A stretch of 64,000 nt of DNA from Aeromonas simiae (GTDB lineage: Bacteria; Pseudomonadota; Gammaproteobacteria; Enterobacterales; Aeromonadaceae). Position 1 is the first letter of the stretch; each line of letters opens with the position of its first letter. Shown piece after piece: positions 26,306 through 34,735 of this stretch. Location of the stretch: positions 54,697 through 118,696 of the forward strand of contig NZ_CDBY01000036.1 of the NCBI RefSeq assembly GCF_000820125.1, read 5' to 3'. Below the pieces are notes generated by a model, which searched no databases, was not told the origin of the DNA, and worked only from the letters and a program-made list of their open reading frames with translations. The position numbers and the translations under genes were made by a program.

Positions 26306-27955
26306 ATGATTCGAACGTCTTCTCTTTCTCCTTGGCAGGAGTGGTATGGCCTGGGGGGGGGGAATCTCTACTTTCTCTTCAAACTGGCCTTACTCTGGGC
26401 CGGGTATCTTAACTTTCATCCACTACCCAACCTAGTGTTTGCTTGCATCCTGCTGTTGCCATTGCGCTGGCCTGGATTGCGCAAGGTTCGCCATTGGCTG
26501 GCCCTGCCCGCAGGGTTAGTGCTGCTTTATCACGACACCTGGTTGCCGGGTATCGACAGCATCATGAGCCAAGGCAGTCAGGTGTTCTCCTTTACGCTCG
26601 ATTACTGGCTCGACCTGCTGTCTCGCTTCATCAACTGGGAGATGCTGGGGGCCGCCTTCGTGATGGCCTGCCTCTACCTTTTCCTGGCTCAGTGGCTCCG
26701 TTTCACGCCTTGGATCGTGCTATCCCTGCTCTGGCTGTGGTTGGTGCCCATCATGGGTAATCCGTTCCAAGGGCTGTTTGCCGCGGTGACGGCGCCCTCT
26801 TCGAGTGCGCAGGCGCCGCGCCAGGAACCCGCCGCTGCCGAGGAAGATCTTGCGTTGCAGCTGGATCAGAGTGCCCCGCCCACCAACGAGAATCTGACCG
26901 CCTACCTCAACGATTTCTACAACGAGGAGATGGGGCGCAGGGTCACATTCCCCACCGAGCTGCCAGCGCAGGCCACACCTTTTGATGTGCTCATCATCAA
27001 TATCTGCTCACTGGCCTGGAGCGATGTGGAGGCGAGTGGATTGACCGAGCATCCGGTGTGGCGGCATTTCGACCTGCGTTTCACCCACTTTAACTCGGCA
27101 ACCTCATACAGCGGCCCTGCCTCCATTCGTTTGCTGCGTGCCAGCTGCGGTCAGCCCAGCCATGAAGGGCTCTATACGGCGGCGGCCCGTCAATGCCTGC
27201 TGATGGAAAACCTAGCTTCGCTGGGGTTCGAGAAGCAGGTCGCCATGGATCACTCGGGAACGTTTGGCAACTACCTCAAAGATCTGAACGAGTACGCCGG
27301 ATTGGATGTATCCCCCATGGATCGGCAAGGGTTGCCCCATGATATTGCCTCATTCGACGGTGAGCCCATCTTCCGCGGTGACGCGGTGTTTGCGCGCTGG
27401 GCCAAGTTACGGGAGCAAAGTGAGGCGGCCCGCAATGTCACTTTCTTCAACCTGATCGCCCTGCATGACGGTAATCGCTTTGTCGCCAATAAGCAGATTG
27501 CTCCCTTCAAGCCACGTCTGAAGACCTTGCTCGATCAACTGGATCACTTCATGACGGAGCTGGAGTCTTCGGGCAGGAAGGTGGCGGTGATCGTGGTGCC
27601 TGAGCACGGTGCGGCGCTGTCTGGCGATCGGATGCAGATGTCGGGGCTGCGTGATATTCCCAGCCCGACTATCACTCAGGTCCCGGTAGGGGTGGCATTG
27701 CTGGGCACCAAGGCTAAACATGAGCAGACCCGGGTCATCGAGGCGCCGAGCAGCTATCTGGCCATCTCCGAGCTGGTCTCCAGACTGGTGAAGGGCGATC
27801 TGTTTGGCAGCGACACCATCGACTGGGGCCAGCTGTTGCAAGGGTTGCCGCAGACGCCGGTGGTCTCTGAAAACAGCGGCGCCGTCGTGATCGAATACCA
27901 GGACAAGTATCACATTCGGTTGGGCAAGGGGGACTGGGTTCCCTATCCCCAGTAA
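26306..27955 (+). CDS. bcsG: Cellulose phosphoethanolamine transferase BcsG
   Basis: A 549-residue inner-membrane enzyme that adds phosphoethanolamine to nascent cellulose. Four or five membrane helices lie in residues 15-160, then a Pro/Ala linker and a periplasmic alkaline-phosphatase-fold domain. All key residues of E. coli BcsG are present at a constant offset of nine: C234 (C243), nucleophile S269 in SATSYSGPA (S278), C281 (C290), H387 (H396) and E433-H434 in PEHGAA (E442-H443). The start ATG follows AAGGTGAG; GTG five codons earlier is possible. First gene of the bcs operon here, whereas E. coli keeps it in a separate divergent bcsEFG operon. Confidence 0.93.
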   Translation: MIRTSSLSPWQEWYGLGGGNLYFLFKLALLWAGYLNFHPLPNLVFACILLLPLRWPGLRKVRHWLALPAGLVLLYHDTWLPGIDSIMSQGSQVFSFTLDYWLDLLSRFINWEMLGAAFVMACLYLFLAQWLRFTPWIVLSLLWLWLVPIMGNPFQGLFAAVTAPSSSAQAPRQEPAAAEEDLALQLDQSAPPTNENLTAYLNDFYNEEMGRRVTFPTELPAQATPFDVLIINICSLAWSDVEASGLTEHPVWRHFDLRFTHFNSATSYSGPASIRLLRASCGQPSHEGLYTAAARQCLLMENLASLGFEKQVAMDHSGTFGNYLKDLNEYAGLDVSPMDRQGLPHDIASFDGEPIFRGDAVFARWAKLREQSEAARNVTFFNLIALHDGNRFVANKQIAPFKPRLKTLLDQLDHFMTELESSGRKVAVIVVPEHGAALSGDRMQMSGLRDIPSPTITQVPVGVALLGTKAKHEQTRVIEAPSSYLAISELVSRLVKGDLFGSDTIDWGQLLQGLPQTPVVSENSGAVVIEYQDKYHIRLGKGDWVPYPQ

Positions 27956-27965
27956 TTGCGAGGCC

Positions 27966-28172
27966 ATGAGCGTGAAACAACAACCGGAAACCACCGATCT
28001 CCCCTTTGGGGTCACGGTCGAAGACTTCGCGGCAACCGATATCGACATGCTGCAAAGAACCTTTGGGGTGGCACTGCCCTACCATGACATCGCCCGTCAG
28101 GAGCACCTGGTTGCTCTGTGCCAGCACTTCCCGCTGCTGGCCGAGTTACCGGTCAAGGTGGTGAGATCATGA
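27966..28172 (+). CDS. bcsR: Cellulose biosynthesis regulator BcsR
   Basis: A 68-residue protein. The second half (TDIDMLQRTFGVALPYHDIARQEHLVALC, FPLLAEL) parallels E. coli BcsR (62 aa), notably the D-I-x-x-L-x-x-x-F and YxDI-x-x-x-E-x-L pattern and the PLLAE end. In E. coli BcsR forms a complex with BcsQ that regulates and assembles the synthase. It starts 10 nt after bcsG and its stop overlaps the bcsQ start as ATGA, so translation is coupled. Confidence 0.82.
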   Translation: MSVKQQPETTDLPFGVTVEDFAATDIDMLQRTFGVALPYHDIARQEHLVALCQHFPLLAELPVKVVRS

Positions 28173-28816
28173 TGAGAGTTGGCTTGCAAGGGTTGCGCGG
28201 TGGTGTGGGCACCACCTCTATTGTCGCGGGCTTGGCCTATGCCGCATGGCAGCAAGGGGCGCGGGTGCTGGTGGTAGAGCTCAACCGGGAGGGGCAGCTC
28301 GGGCTGCACTTCGGCCTCCCTTACGACACGCCCGGCGGTTGGAGCGTGTTACGGCATCCGGAGCAGGAGTGGCGTCAGGCTTTACATCACTGCCAGGATG
28401 GCCTGGATCTGCTGCTGCACGGCGGAGAGGAAGGGGCATACCCGTGGCTGGAGCAGCTGGATGGTTATGATTTGCTGCTGCTGGATCTCCCCCGCTCCCA
28501 GCGGATCCCCCACCTCGATCGCTACTTAACCGTGGTCAACGCCGATGCCAACTGCCACGTGCGTCTCTATCAACATGAGTTTGTGCCAAATGAGCAGGTG
28601 CTGGTGACCCAGTTCACCAGTCGCCGCGCCCTGCAACAGGATCTGCTCGAGCTGTGGTTGGACGGTGGCGTGCCCTTGCTCAGTATCCGCCTGCATCGGG
28701 ATGAGGCCATGGCTGAGTCCCTGGCTGCCAAGCAGCCGGTGGGTCAATACCAGCCCGAGAGCCTGATCGCCAGTGAGCTGGTTGCCTTGGCTCACTGGTG
28801 CCTGGAGTCGATATGA
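28169..28816 (+). CDS. bcsQ: Cellulose biosynthesis ATPase BcsQ
   Basis: A 215-residue SIMIBI/ParA-MinD-like protein that binds BcsR and promotes cellulose secretion and polar localisation. The nucleotide loop is LRGGVGTTSIV (residues about 8-18). The usual deviant Walker A lysines are replaced (RGGVGTT rather than KGGVGKT), as I also recall for E. coli BcsQ. The Walker B-like strand is DLLLLDLPR. It is about 35 residues shorter than the E. coli protein. ATGATG at 28169 gives two possible starts. Start and stop both overlap neighbours by ATGA. Confidence 0.85.
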   Translation: MMRVGLQGLRGGVGTTSIVAGLAYAAWQQGARVLVVELNREGQLGLHFGLPYDTPGGWSVLRHPEQEWRQALHHCQDGLDLLLHGGEEGAYPWLEQLDGYDLLLLDLPRSQRIPHLDRYLTVVNADANCHVRLYQHEFVPNEQVLVTQFTSRRALQQDLLELWLDGGVPLLSIRLHRDEAMAESLAAKQPVGQYQPESLIASELVALAHWCLESI

Positions 28817-31383
28817 TGGCGCCTCGTTGGTTGACGCCTCACGCCGGACACTGGTTGCGGCTGCGCTATCGCTGGCTGCGCTGGCGAGGGGCGTCCCGCC
28901 TGGGGGCCATGGGGCTGAGCATGGGCTGGTTGCTGGCTTGGGCTCTGCTGCCGCTGGAGCGCTCCAACTGGCAACTGATCATGGCTCATGGCCGCGATCT
29001 CTTTCCCCACCTGGATCGCCCCCGTTTCGGTGATCCACTCCGGGTGGTGCTTCAGGTCATCTGGCTGCTGATCTGCCGCCCCGAGCCGCGTCCTTTCCAG
29101 TGGCCCGCCTCCTGGCGCCGCCTCTGGTTGCGCGCAACCACCGCTCTTTCCGAGCTATTGCGAAAACCCGAAGTGGTGGGGATCCGTACCGAACGCGAGG
29201 CGCCTCGCGCCGCTCGCTGGCAGAGCGTGGCGCTTTGTGTGGCGGCGGGCTTGCTCTCTCTGCTTTGCATCACCCAGCCCTTCGATCTCGAATCCCAGTT
29301 GATCTTTGTGCTGCTGTTGGCCGCCATGGCCTGGGTGCTGCGTGCGGTACCAGGTCGTTATCCCATGCTGATGATGATGGTGCTCTCGCTCACCGTCTCC
29401 TGCCGTTATATCTGGTGGCGCTACACCGCCACCCTGGACTGGCTCGATCCCATGAGCCTGTTTTGTGGCATGTTGTTGCTGTTTGCCGAGACCTATGCCT
29501 GGGTGGTGTTGGTGCTCGGCTATTGGCAGACCGCGTGGCCATTGCACCGCCCTCCTGCCCGGCTGCCGGATGATCCTTCGACCTGGCCGTGTGTGGATCT
29601 CATGATCCCCACCTACAACGAGGATCTCTCCATCGTGAAAGGCACCGTCTATGCGGCGCTGGCGCTGGACTGGCCCAAGGAGAAGCTCTCTATCTGGCTG
29701 CTCGACGACGGGGGGCGCGAGGAGTTTCGTCAGTTTGCCGAGGATGCGGGGATCCGTTATGTCGCCCGCACCACCCACGAGCATGCCAAGGCGGGCAACA
29801 TTAATAACGCCTTGCGTCAGGCCACCGGCGATCTGGTGGCCATCTTCGACTGTGACCACTTGCCAACCCGCTCCTTCCTGCAGATGACGGTCGGCTGGTT
29901 CTACAAGGATCCGAAGCTCGGGGTGGTTCAGACGCCGCACCACTTCTTCTCCGCCGACCCGTTTGAGCGCAACTTGCAGCGTTTTCGCAAGATGCCCAAC
30001 GAAGGGGCCCTCTTCTATGGTCTGGTGCAAGATGGCAACGATATGTGGGATGCCACCTTCTTCTGTGGCTCTTGCGCCGTCATCAAGCGGTCGGCCCTCA
30101 ACCAGATTGGCGGTATCGCCGTTGAGACGGTGACCGAAGATGCCCATACCTCGCTACGGCTGCACCGGCTCGGCTATACCTCGGCTTACATTCGTATTCC
30201 CCAGGCGGCCGGGCTGGCAACCGAGAGCCTCTCTGCCCACATTGGCCAGCGCATTCGCTGGGCGCGCGGCATGGTGCAGATCCTGCGCCTCGACAATCCG
30301 CTGTTTGGCAAGGGCATGAGCCTGGGCCAGCGTCTGTGCTACTTCAATGCCATGCTGCACTTCCTGTCGGGGATCCCGCGTCTCATCTTCCTGACGGCGC
30401 CGCTCGCCTTCCTGATCCTGCATGCCTACATCATCTATGCCCCTGCGGTGCTCATCGCGCTCTACATGTTGCCGCATATCTTCCACAGCTCTATCACCAA
30501 CTCCAGAATCCAGGGGAAGGTGCGCCACTCCTTCTGGGGCGAGGTCTATGAGACGGTGCTGGCCTGGTACATAGCCCGGCCGACCACGGTGGCCCTGTTT
30601 GCTCCCCACAAGGGGACGTTTAACGTGACGGCCAAGGGGGGGCTGACTGAGGAGGTCTATCTGGATCTCGGCGTCTCTCGCCCCTATCTGGTGCTGGTGT
30701 TGCTCAATGTGGCCGGCCTGGGATTTGGGATCTGGCGCATCTTCTACGGTCTGGCTGACGAGGTGCCGACCGTGCTGCTCAGTATGCTGTGGACCCTCTA
30801 CAACCTGACCATACTGGGCGGGGCACTGGCGGTGGCGTTTGAGTCACGCCAGGTGCGCACCAACCCCCGCGTCGAGATGACGATGCCGGCGGCTATCAAG
30901 CTCGCCAGCGGGCATATCTATCCCTGCACCCTGAAGGACTACTCCAACGGCGGGGTCGGTGTCGAGCTGGCGGCCAAGCTGCCGTTGCAGGGCAAGGAGC
31001 GGGTCTGGCTGCTGCTGCGCCATGGTCAGCGCGAGGCCGCCTTCCCCGCCAAGGTGCAGCGCGCCTTTGATTGCAAGCTGGGGCTGGAACTTGACCCCAT
31101 GGACAAGGATCAGCACATCGCCTTCATTCAGTGCACCTTTGCCCGGGCCGATACCTGGTCACTGTGGCAGAAACGTCTGAGCAAGGATCGCCCGCTGCAC
31201 AGTCTTGTCGACATCACCTTGCTGGGGTGGAGCGCCTACTGGCGCCTGCTCAGAGCCTCCCCGGTAGGGCGTATCTGTATTGTTTTTGAGAAGCTGGGTC
31301 GCTGGCTGCTCTCGTTTGTTCCACGTCGCGTCTCACCGGATTTCCGGTATCAGGCTCCGACCTCACAGATAGTGAAAGGATGA
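28813..31383 (+). CDS. bcsA: Cellulose synthase catalytic subunit BcsA
   Basis: An 856-residue inner-membrane glycosyltransferase family 2 enzyme polymerising UDP-glucose into cellulose and extruding the chain. N-terminal helices lead to the GT domain with D298/D299 (LLDDG), D346xD348 (DCD), the catalytic base in T441-E442-D443 (TED) and Q479RIRW483. More helices follow, then a C-terminal PilZ domain whose c-di-GMP motif is intact: R682TNPR686 (RxxxR) and D709YSNGG714 (DxSxxG). The synthase should therefore be activated by c-di-GMP. ATG start overlaps the bcsQ stop (ATGA). Confidence 0.95.
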   Translation: MMAPRWLTPHAGHWLRLRYRWLRWRGASRLGAMGLSMGWLLAWALLPLERSNWQLIMAHGRDLFPHLDRPRFGDPLRVVLQVIWLLICRPEPRPFQWPASWRRLWLRATTALSELLRKPEVVGIRTEREAPRAARWQSVALCVAAGLLSLLCITQPFDLESQLIFVLLLAAMAWVLRAVPGRYPMLMMMVLSLTVSCRYIWWRYTATLDWLDPMSLFCGMLLLFAETYAWVVLVLGYWQTAWPLHRPPARLPDDPSTWPCVDLMIPTYNEDLSIVKGTVYAALALDWPKEKLSIWLLDDGGREEFRQFAEDAGIRYVARTTHEHAKAGNINNALRQATGDLVAIFDCDHLPTRSFLQMTVGWFYKDPKLGVVQTPHHFFSADPFERNLQRFRKMPNEGALFYGLVQDGNDMWDATFFCGSCAVIKRSALNQIGGIAVETVTEDAHTSLRLHRLGYTSAYIRIPQAAGLATESLSAHIGQRIRWARGMVQILRLDNPLFGKGMSLGQRLCYFNAMLHFLSGIPRLIFLTAPLAFLILHAYIIYAPAVLIALYMLPHIFHSSITNSRIQGKVRHSFWGEVYETVLAWYIARPTTVALFAPHKGTFNVTAKGGLTEEVYLDLGVSRPYLVLVLLNVAGLGFGIWRIFYGLADEVPTVLLSMLWTLYNLTILGGALAVAFESRQVRTNPRVEMTMPAAIKLASGHIYPCTLKDYSNGGVGVELAAKLPLQGKERVWLLLRHGQREAAFPAKVQRAFDCKLGLELDPMDKDQHIAFIQCTFARADTWSLWQKRLSKDRPLHSLVDITLLGWSAYWRLLRASPVGRICIVFEKLGRWLLSFVPRRVSPDFRYQAPTSQIVKG

Positions 31384-33623
31384 TGAAACTACAACGCTAT
31401 CTAATCCCTAGCCTGCTGATGACACAGTGTGCGGTGGCGGCAGAGTCGCAACCGACTGTCTCGGAGACAGGGCCACTGCCCCCGTTTCCTGCACCGATCC
31501 GCACTCAAACGCTGACTCTGGAACAGCTGGCAGCCGCACCGGGCACCCTCTCATTGCGAGGGATGTCCCCGGAAGGTCTGGCTGATTTCACCGTTCGTCG
31601 TGACGAAGTGGTGACGAACGCCGCTCTGGCGGTGGACTACACCCCGTCCCCCTCGCTGCAACCGCTCATCTCCCAGCTTAAGGTCTATTTCAATGACGAG
31701 CTGATGGGGGTCACTGCCTTCCGGCAAGAGCAGATGGGGCAGCGCAGTCATGCCGACTTCGAGCTGGACCCGCGTTACGCCAAGGATTTCAACCGTCTCA
31801 GATTCAACTTCATCGGCCACTACCCGGCGGCGTGTGAAAACCCAGCCAGTGAGACCCTGTGGCTCAACGTGAATCGTGACACCAAGCTGACGTTGCAACT
31901 ACAGACGCTACCGGTGCGCAACGAGCTCTCGTTCTTCCCCATGCCGTTCCTCGATACCCAGGATCACGGCAAGCTGGAGCTGCCCATGGTGTTTGCCGGT
32001 CAGCCCTCCTTGACCGAACAAAAGGCCGCGGCGGTGTTGGCCTCCTGGTTCGGGGTACAGGCCCAATGGCGTGGGCAGCACTTCCCGGTGGCCTTCAACC
32101 AGGTGCCCGAGCGCAACAGCGTGGTCTTCGCCACCAATGAGTCGCGTCCTGCCTTCCTGGGGGACTACCCCAAGGTGAAGGGGCCGACCATCGACATGAT
32201 CAGTACCCCCGACAACCCTTACGTCAAGTTGCTGCTGGTGCTGGGGCGTGATGACGAAGATCTGCTGACGGCGACCCGCGCCCTGGCCCAAGGCAATGTG
32301 CTGCTGCGTGGCCAGAGTGTCTTGGTCGAAGAGTTCAAGCCGCTGGCGCCGCGCCAGCCCTATGACGCGCCAAACTGGGTGCGCCTCGACCGGCCGGTAC
32401 GCTTCGGCGAACTGATTGACTACCCGAACCAGCTGCAAGCGGCGGGCCGTAACCTGTGGCCGCTCAGCCTGACCCTGCGTCTGCCGCCGGATCTCTACAT
32501 CATCGGCTCCCAGGGGCTGCGGCTGGATCTGAAGTATCACTACACCTCACCGACGACCCGCGATGGCTCGCGACTGGACGTCTCCATCAACGATCAGTTC
32601 ATGAAGTCCTACTCGTTGCCGCCCGATGACATTCAGGGCGAGCAGCTGATCAGCCTGCCGCTGTGGCTGTTTGGGGATGGTGATGAGCGGGTGCTGCGCA
32701 TGCCGGGCCTCAAGACGGGGCAACCCAACCGCCTTGGTTTTTCGTTTGCATATGCCCAGCAGTTTTTGGGGGGAAGTTCCGGTGGGAGTTGCAGCATGAC
32801 CATGCCCACTGGTCAGCAGGTGCGCATCGATGACAACTCGACCATCGATGTCACCGGTTATCGCCACTTCCTCGAGATGCCGAATCTGCGCGCCTTTGCC
32901 GGTGCCGGTTTCCCGTTCAGCCGACTGGCCGATCTCTCTGAAACCCAGGTCGTCATGCCTGCCAAGCCGCTGCCAGCGCAGATTACCACCCTGCTCGATA
33001 CGGTCGGAGCCATCGGTGCCGAGACCGGTTATCCGACACTGGCGCTGCAACTGGCCGATGATTGGGCCAAGGTACGCGATGCGGATCTCGACACCTTGCT
33101 GATCGGTACGCTGCCCACCGAATTTCGTGGTGATGCCGAGCCCGATGCCCTGCTCGAGCTGACCCGCAGCTGGGTCAATCAGCCCATGCAGCCGCTTGGC
33201 AATGAGTTCCAGCGCTCCTTGGGCGATCGCAAAGCCGAGGCCCGGGTGGGGATGCGCGGCAATACCGCCATCGCCGCCATTTTGGGGGTGCAGTCGCCAA
33301 GCCACGAGCAGCGTAGCGTCGTCGCCCTGCTCGCCGACAGCGACAGCGGCGTCAAGCTGCTCAACGACGCGATGCAGACCCCGACCCTGCGCGATCAGGT
33401 GGCGGGCTCGGTCGCGATCGTCCGCGAAGCAGGCGTGACCAGCCTGGATGTGGGCAAGCGCTATGAGGTCGGTAACCTGCCTTGGTGGGAGAAGCTGTGG
33501 CACCGCTTTGCCAATCACCCCGTCTATCTGGCCATGGTGGCCCTGATCAGCATGTTGTTGCTGGGGTGGGGTCTGCGGGTTCTGCTGGCGGGCATCAGTC
33601 GCCGTCGCCTGAAGGAAGAGTAA
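31380..33623 (+). CDS. bcsB: Cellulose synthase periplasmic subunit BcsB
   Basis: A 747-residue partner of BcsA. The signal peptide ends near AVAAES (residue 22). The periplasmic part alternates carbohydrate-binding and flavodoxin-like domains, including the conserved SLPLWLFGDGD and GGSCS segments. A single C-terminal anchor (YLAMVALISMLLLGWGLRVLL) precedes the basic tail RRRLKEE and packs against BcsA. It guides the glucan across the periplasm. ATGA overlap with bcsA. Confidence 0.93.
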   Translation: MMKLQRYLIPSLLMTQCAVAAESQPTVSETGPLPPFPAPIRTQTLTLEQLAAAPGTLSLRGMSPEGLADFTVRRDEVVTNAALAVDYTPSPSLQPLISQLKVYFNDELMGVTAFRQEQMGQRSHADFELDPRYAKDFNRLRFNFIGHYPAACENPASETLWLNVNRDTKLTLQLQTLPVRNELSFFPMPFLDTQDHGKLELPMVFAGQPSLTEQKAAAVLASWFGVQAQWRGQHFPVAFNQVPERNSVVFATNESRPAFLGDYPKVKGPTIDMISTPDNPYVKLLLVLGRDDEDLLTATRALAQGNVLLRGQSVLVEEFKPLAPRQPYDAPNWVRLDRPVRFGELIDYPNQLQAAGRNLWPLSLTLRLPPDLYIIGSQGLRLDLKYHYTSPTTRDGSRLDVSINDQFMKSYSLPPDDIQGEQLISLPLWLFGDGDERVLRMPGLKTGQPNRLGFSFAYAQQFLGGSSGGSCSMTMPTGQQVRIDDNSTIDVTGYRHFLEMPNLRAFAGAGFPFSRLADLSETQVVMPAKPLPAQITTLLDTVGAIGAETGYPTLALQLADDWAKVRDADLDTLLIGTLPTEFRGDAEPDALLELTRSWVNQPMQPLGNEFQRSLGDRKAEARVGMRGNTAIAAILGVQSPSHEQRSVVALLADSDSGVKLLNDAMQTPTLRDQVAGSVAIVREAGVTSLDVGKRYEVGNLPWWEKLWHRFANHPVYLAMVALISMLLLGWGLRVLLAGISRRRLKEE

Positions 33624-33625
33624 GA

Positions 33626-34735
33626 ATGAACATGATGAAAACCCTCTGTGGTGGCCTGCTGTTGTGGGCCCTCTCCATGCTGCCGGCCATGGCGGATTGC
33701 GACTGGCCCGAGTGGCAGCGTTTCAAGCAGGACTACATCAGCGAGGATGGCCGGGTCATTGACCCGGCGGGTGGCAAGCGCATCACCACCTCGGAGGGGC
33801 AGAGTTACGGCCTCTTCTTTGCCTTGGTCAATAACGACAAGGAGACCTTCGAGCGCCTGTTGCAGTGGACTGAACTGCAGCTCTCGCGCGGCGATCTGAC
33901 CGGTTTTCTGCCGGCCTGGCTGTGGGGAGAGCACCCGGATGGCAGTTGGGGCGTGCTCGATGAGAACAGTGCCTCCGATTCTGACTTGTGGATCGCCTAC
34001 ACCCTGCTTGAGGCTGGCCGCCTGTGGGACAACCACAGTTATGAAGCGGTCGGCACCATGCTGCTGCGCCGGGTCGCCCGTGAAGAGGTGGCCAGATTGC
34101 CTGGTCTCGGCCCCATCGCCTTGCCGGGGGCCCACGGTTTTGCAGGAGAGGGGCGCTGGACGCTGAATCCCAGCTATCTGCCGCCTCAGTTGCTGGCCCG
34201 TTTCGAGCCGATGCTCGGCCCCTGGAAGGAGATGCGGGCTCTGCTGCCGCGTTTCCTCGGCGAGAGCGCGCCCAAGGGATTTGCCCCCGACTGGATCGAC
34301 TGGAGTGGCACTGCCGGCTGGCAGGTGAGCGAAGGCAAGGGGCCGCTCGGCGGCTATGACGCCATCCGGGTTTATCTGTGGATCGGCATGCTGAGCGATG
34401 AGGACCCGGCCAAGGAGGCCCTGCTGCAACACTACGCGCCCATGCGCACCCTGCTGGCAGAGGGCAAGGTGCCCGAGAAGGTCGACGCCCAGACGGGCCA
34501 GGTCAGCAGCTGGGGTGGCCATGGTTTTGCCGCGGCGCTGCTCCCCTTGATGCAGGGACAACCTGGGCTGGAGACGCTGCGTGAGCAGGTGCGCCAGCAA
34601 GGCATGGATGCCGATGCCTACTTTGGCAGTGTGCTGACGCTGTTCGGGTCTGGCTGGGATCAAGGACGCTATCGTTTCGCCGCCGACGGTACCCTGGTGC
34701 CGAACTGGAGCGCAACATGCCAAGACGTACACTGA
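33626..34735 (+). CDS. bcsZ: Periplasmic endoglucanase BcsZ (GH8)
   Basis: A 369-residue exported family 8 endo-1,4-beta-glucanase that trims cellulose during export. The signal peptide ends at PAMA-D. The catalytic acid Glu lies in TTSEGQSYG (residues about 54-62), and the base Asp is expected in GGYDAIRVYLW (about 245). An (alpha/alpha)6 barrel pattern fills the protein. The start at MNMMKTLC with AAGGAAGAG upstream is chosen over an open frame inside bcsB. Its end overlaps bcsC by 19 nt. Confidence 0.92.
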   Translation: MNMMKTLCGGLLLWALSMLPAMADCDWPEWQRFKQDYISEDGRVIDPAGGKRITTSEGQSYGLFFALVNNDKETFERLLQWTELQLSRGDLTGFLPAWLWGEHPDGSWGVLDENSASDSDLWIAYTLLEAGRLWDNHSYEAVGTMLLRRVAREEVARLPGLGPIALPGAHGFAGEGRWTLNPSYLPPQLLARFEPMLGPWKEMRALLPRFLGESAPKGFAPDWIDWSGTAGWQVSEGKGPLGGYDAIRVYLWIGMLSDEDPAKEALLQHYAPMRTLLAEGKVPEKVDAQTGQVSSWGGHGFAAALLPLMQGQPGLETLREQVRQQGMDADAYFGSVLTLFGSGWDQGRYRFAADGTLVPNWSATCQDVH

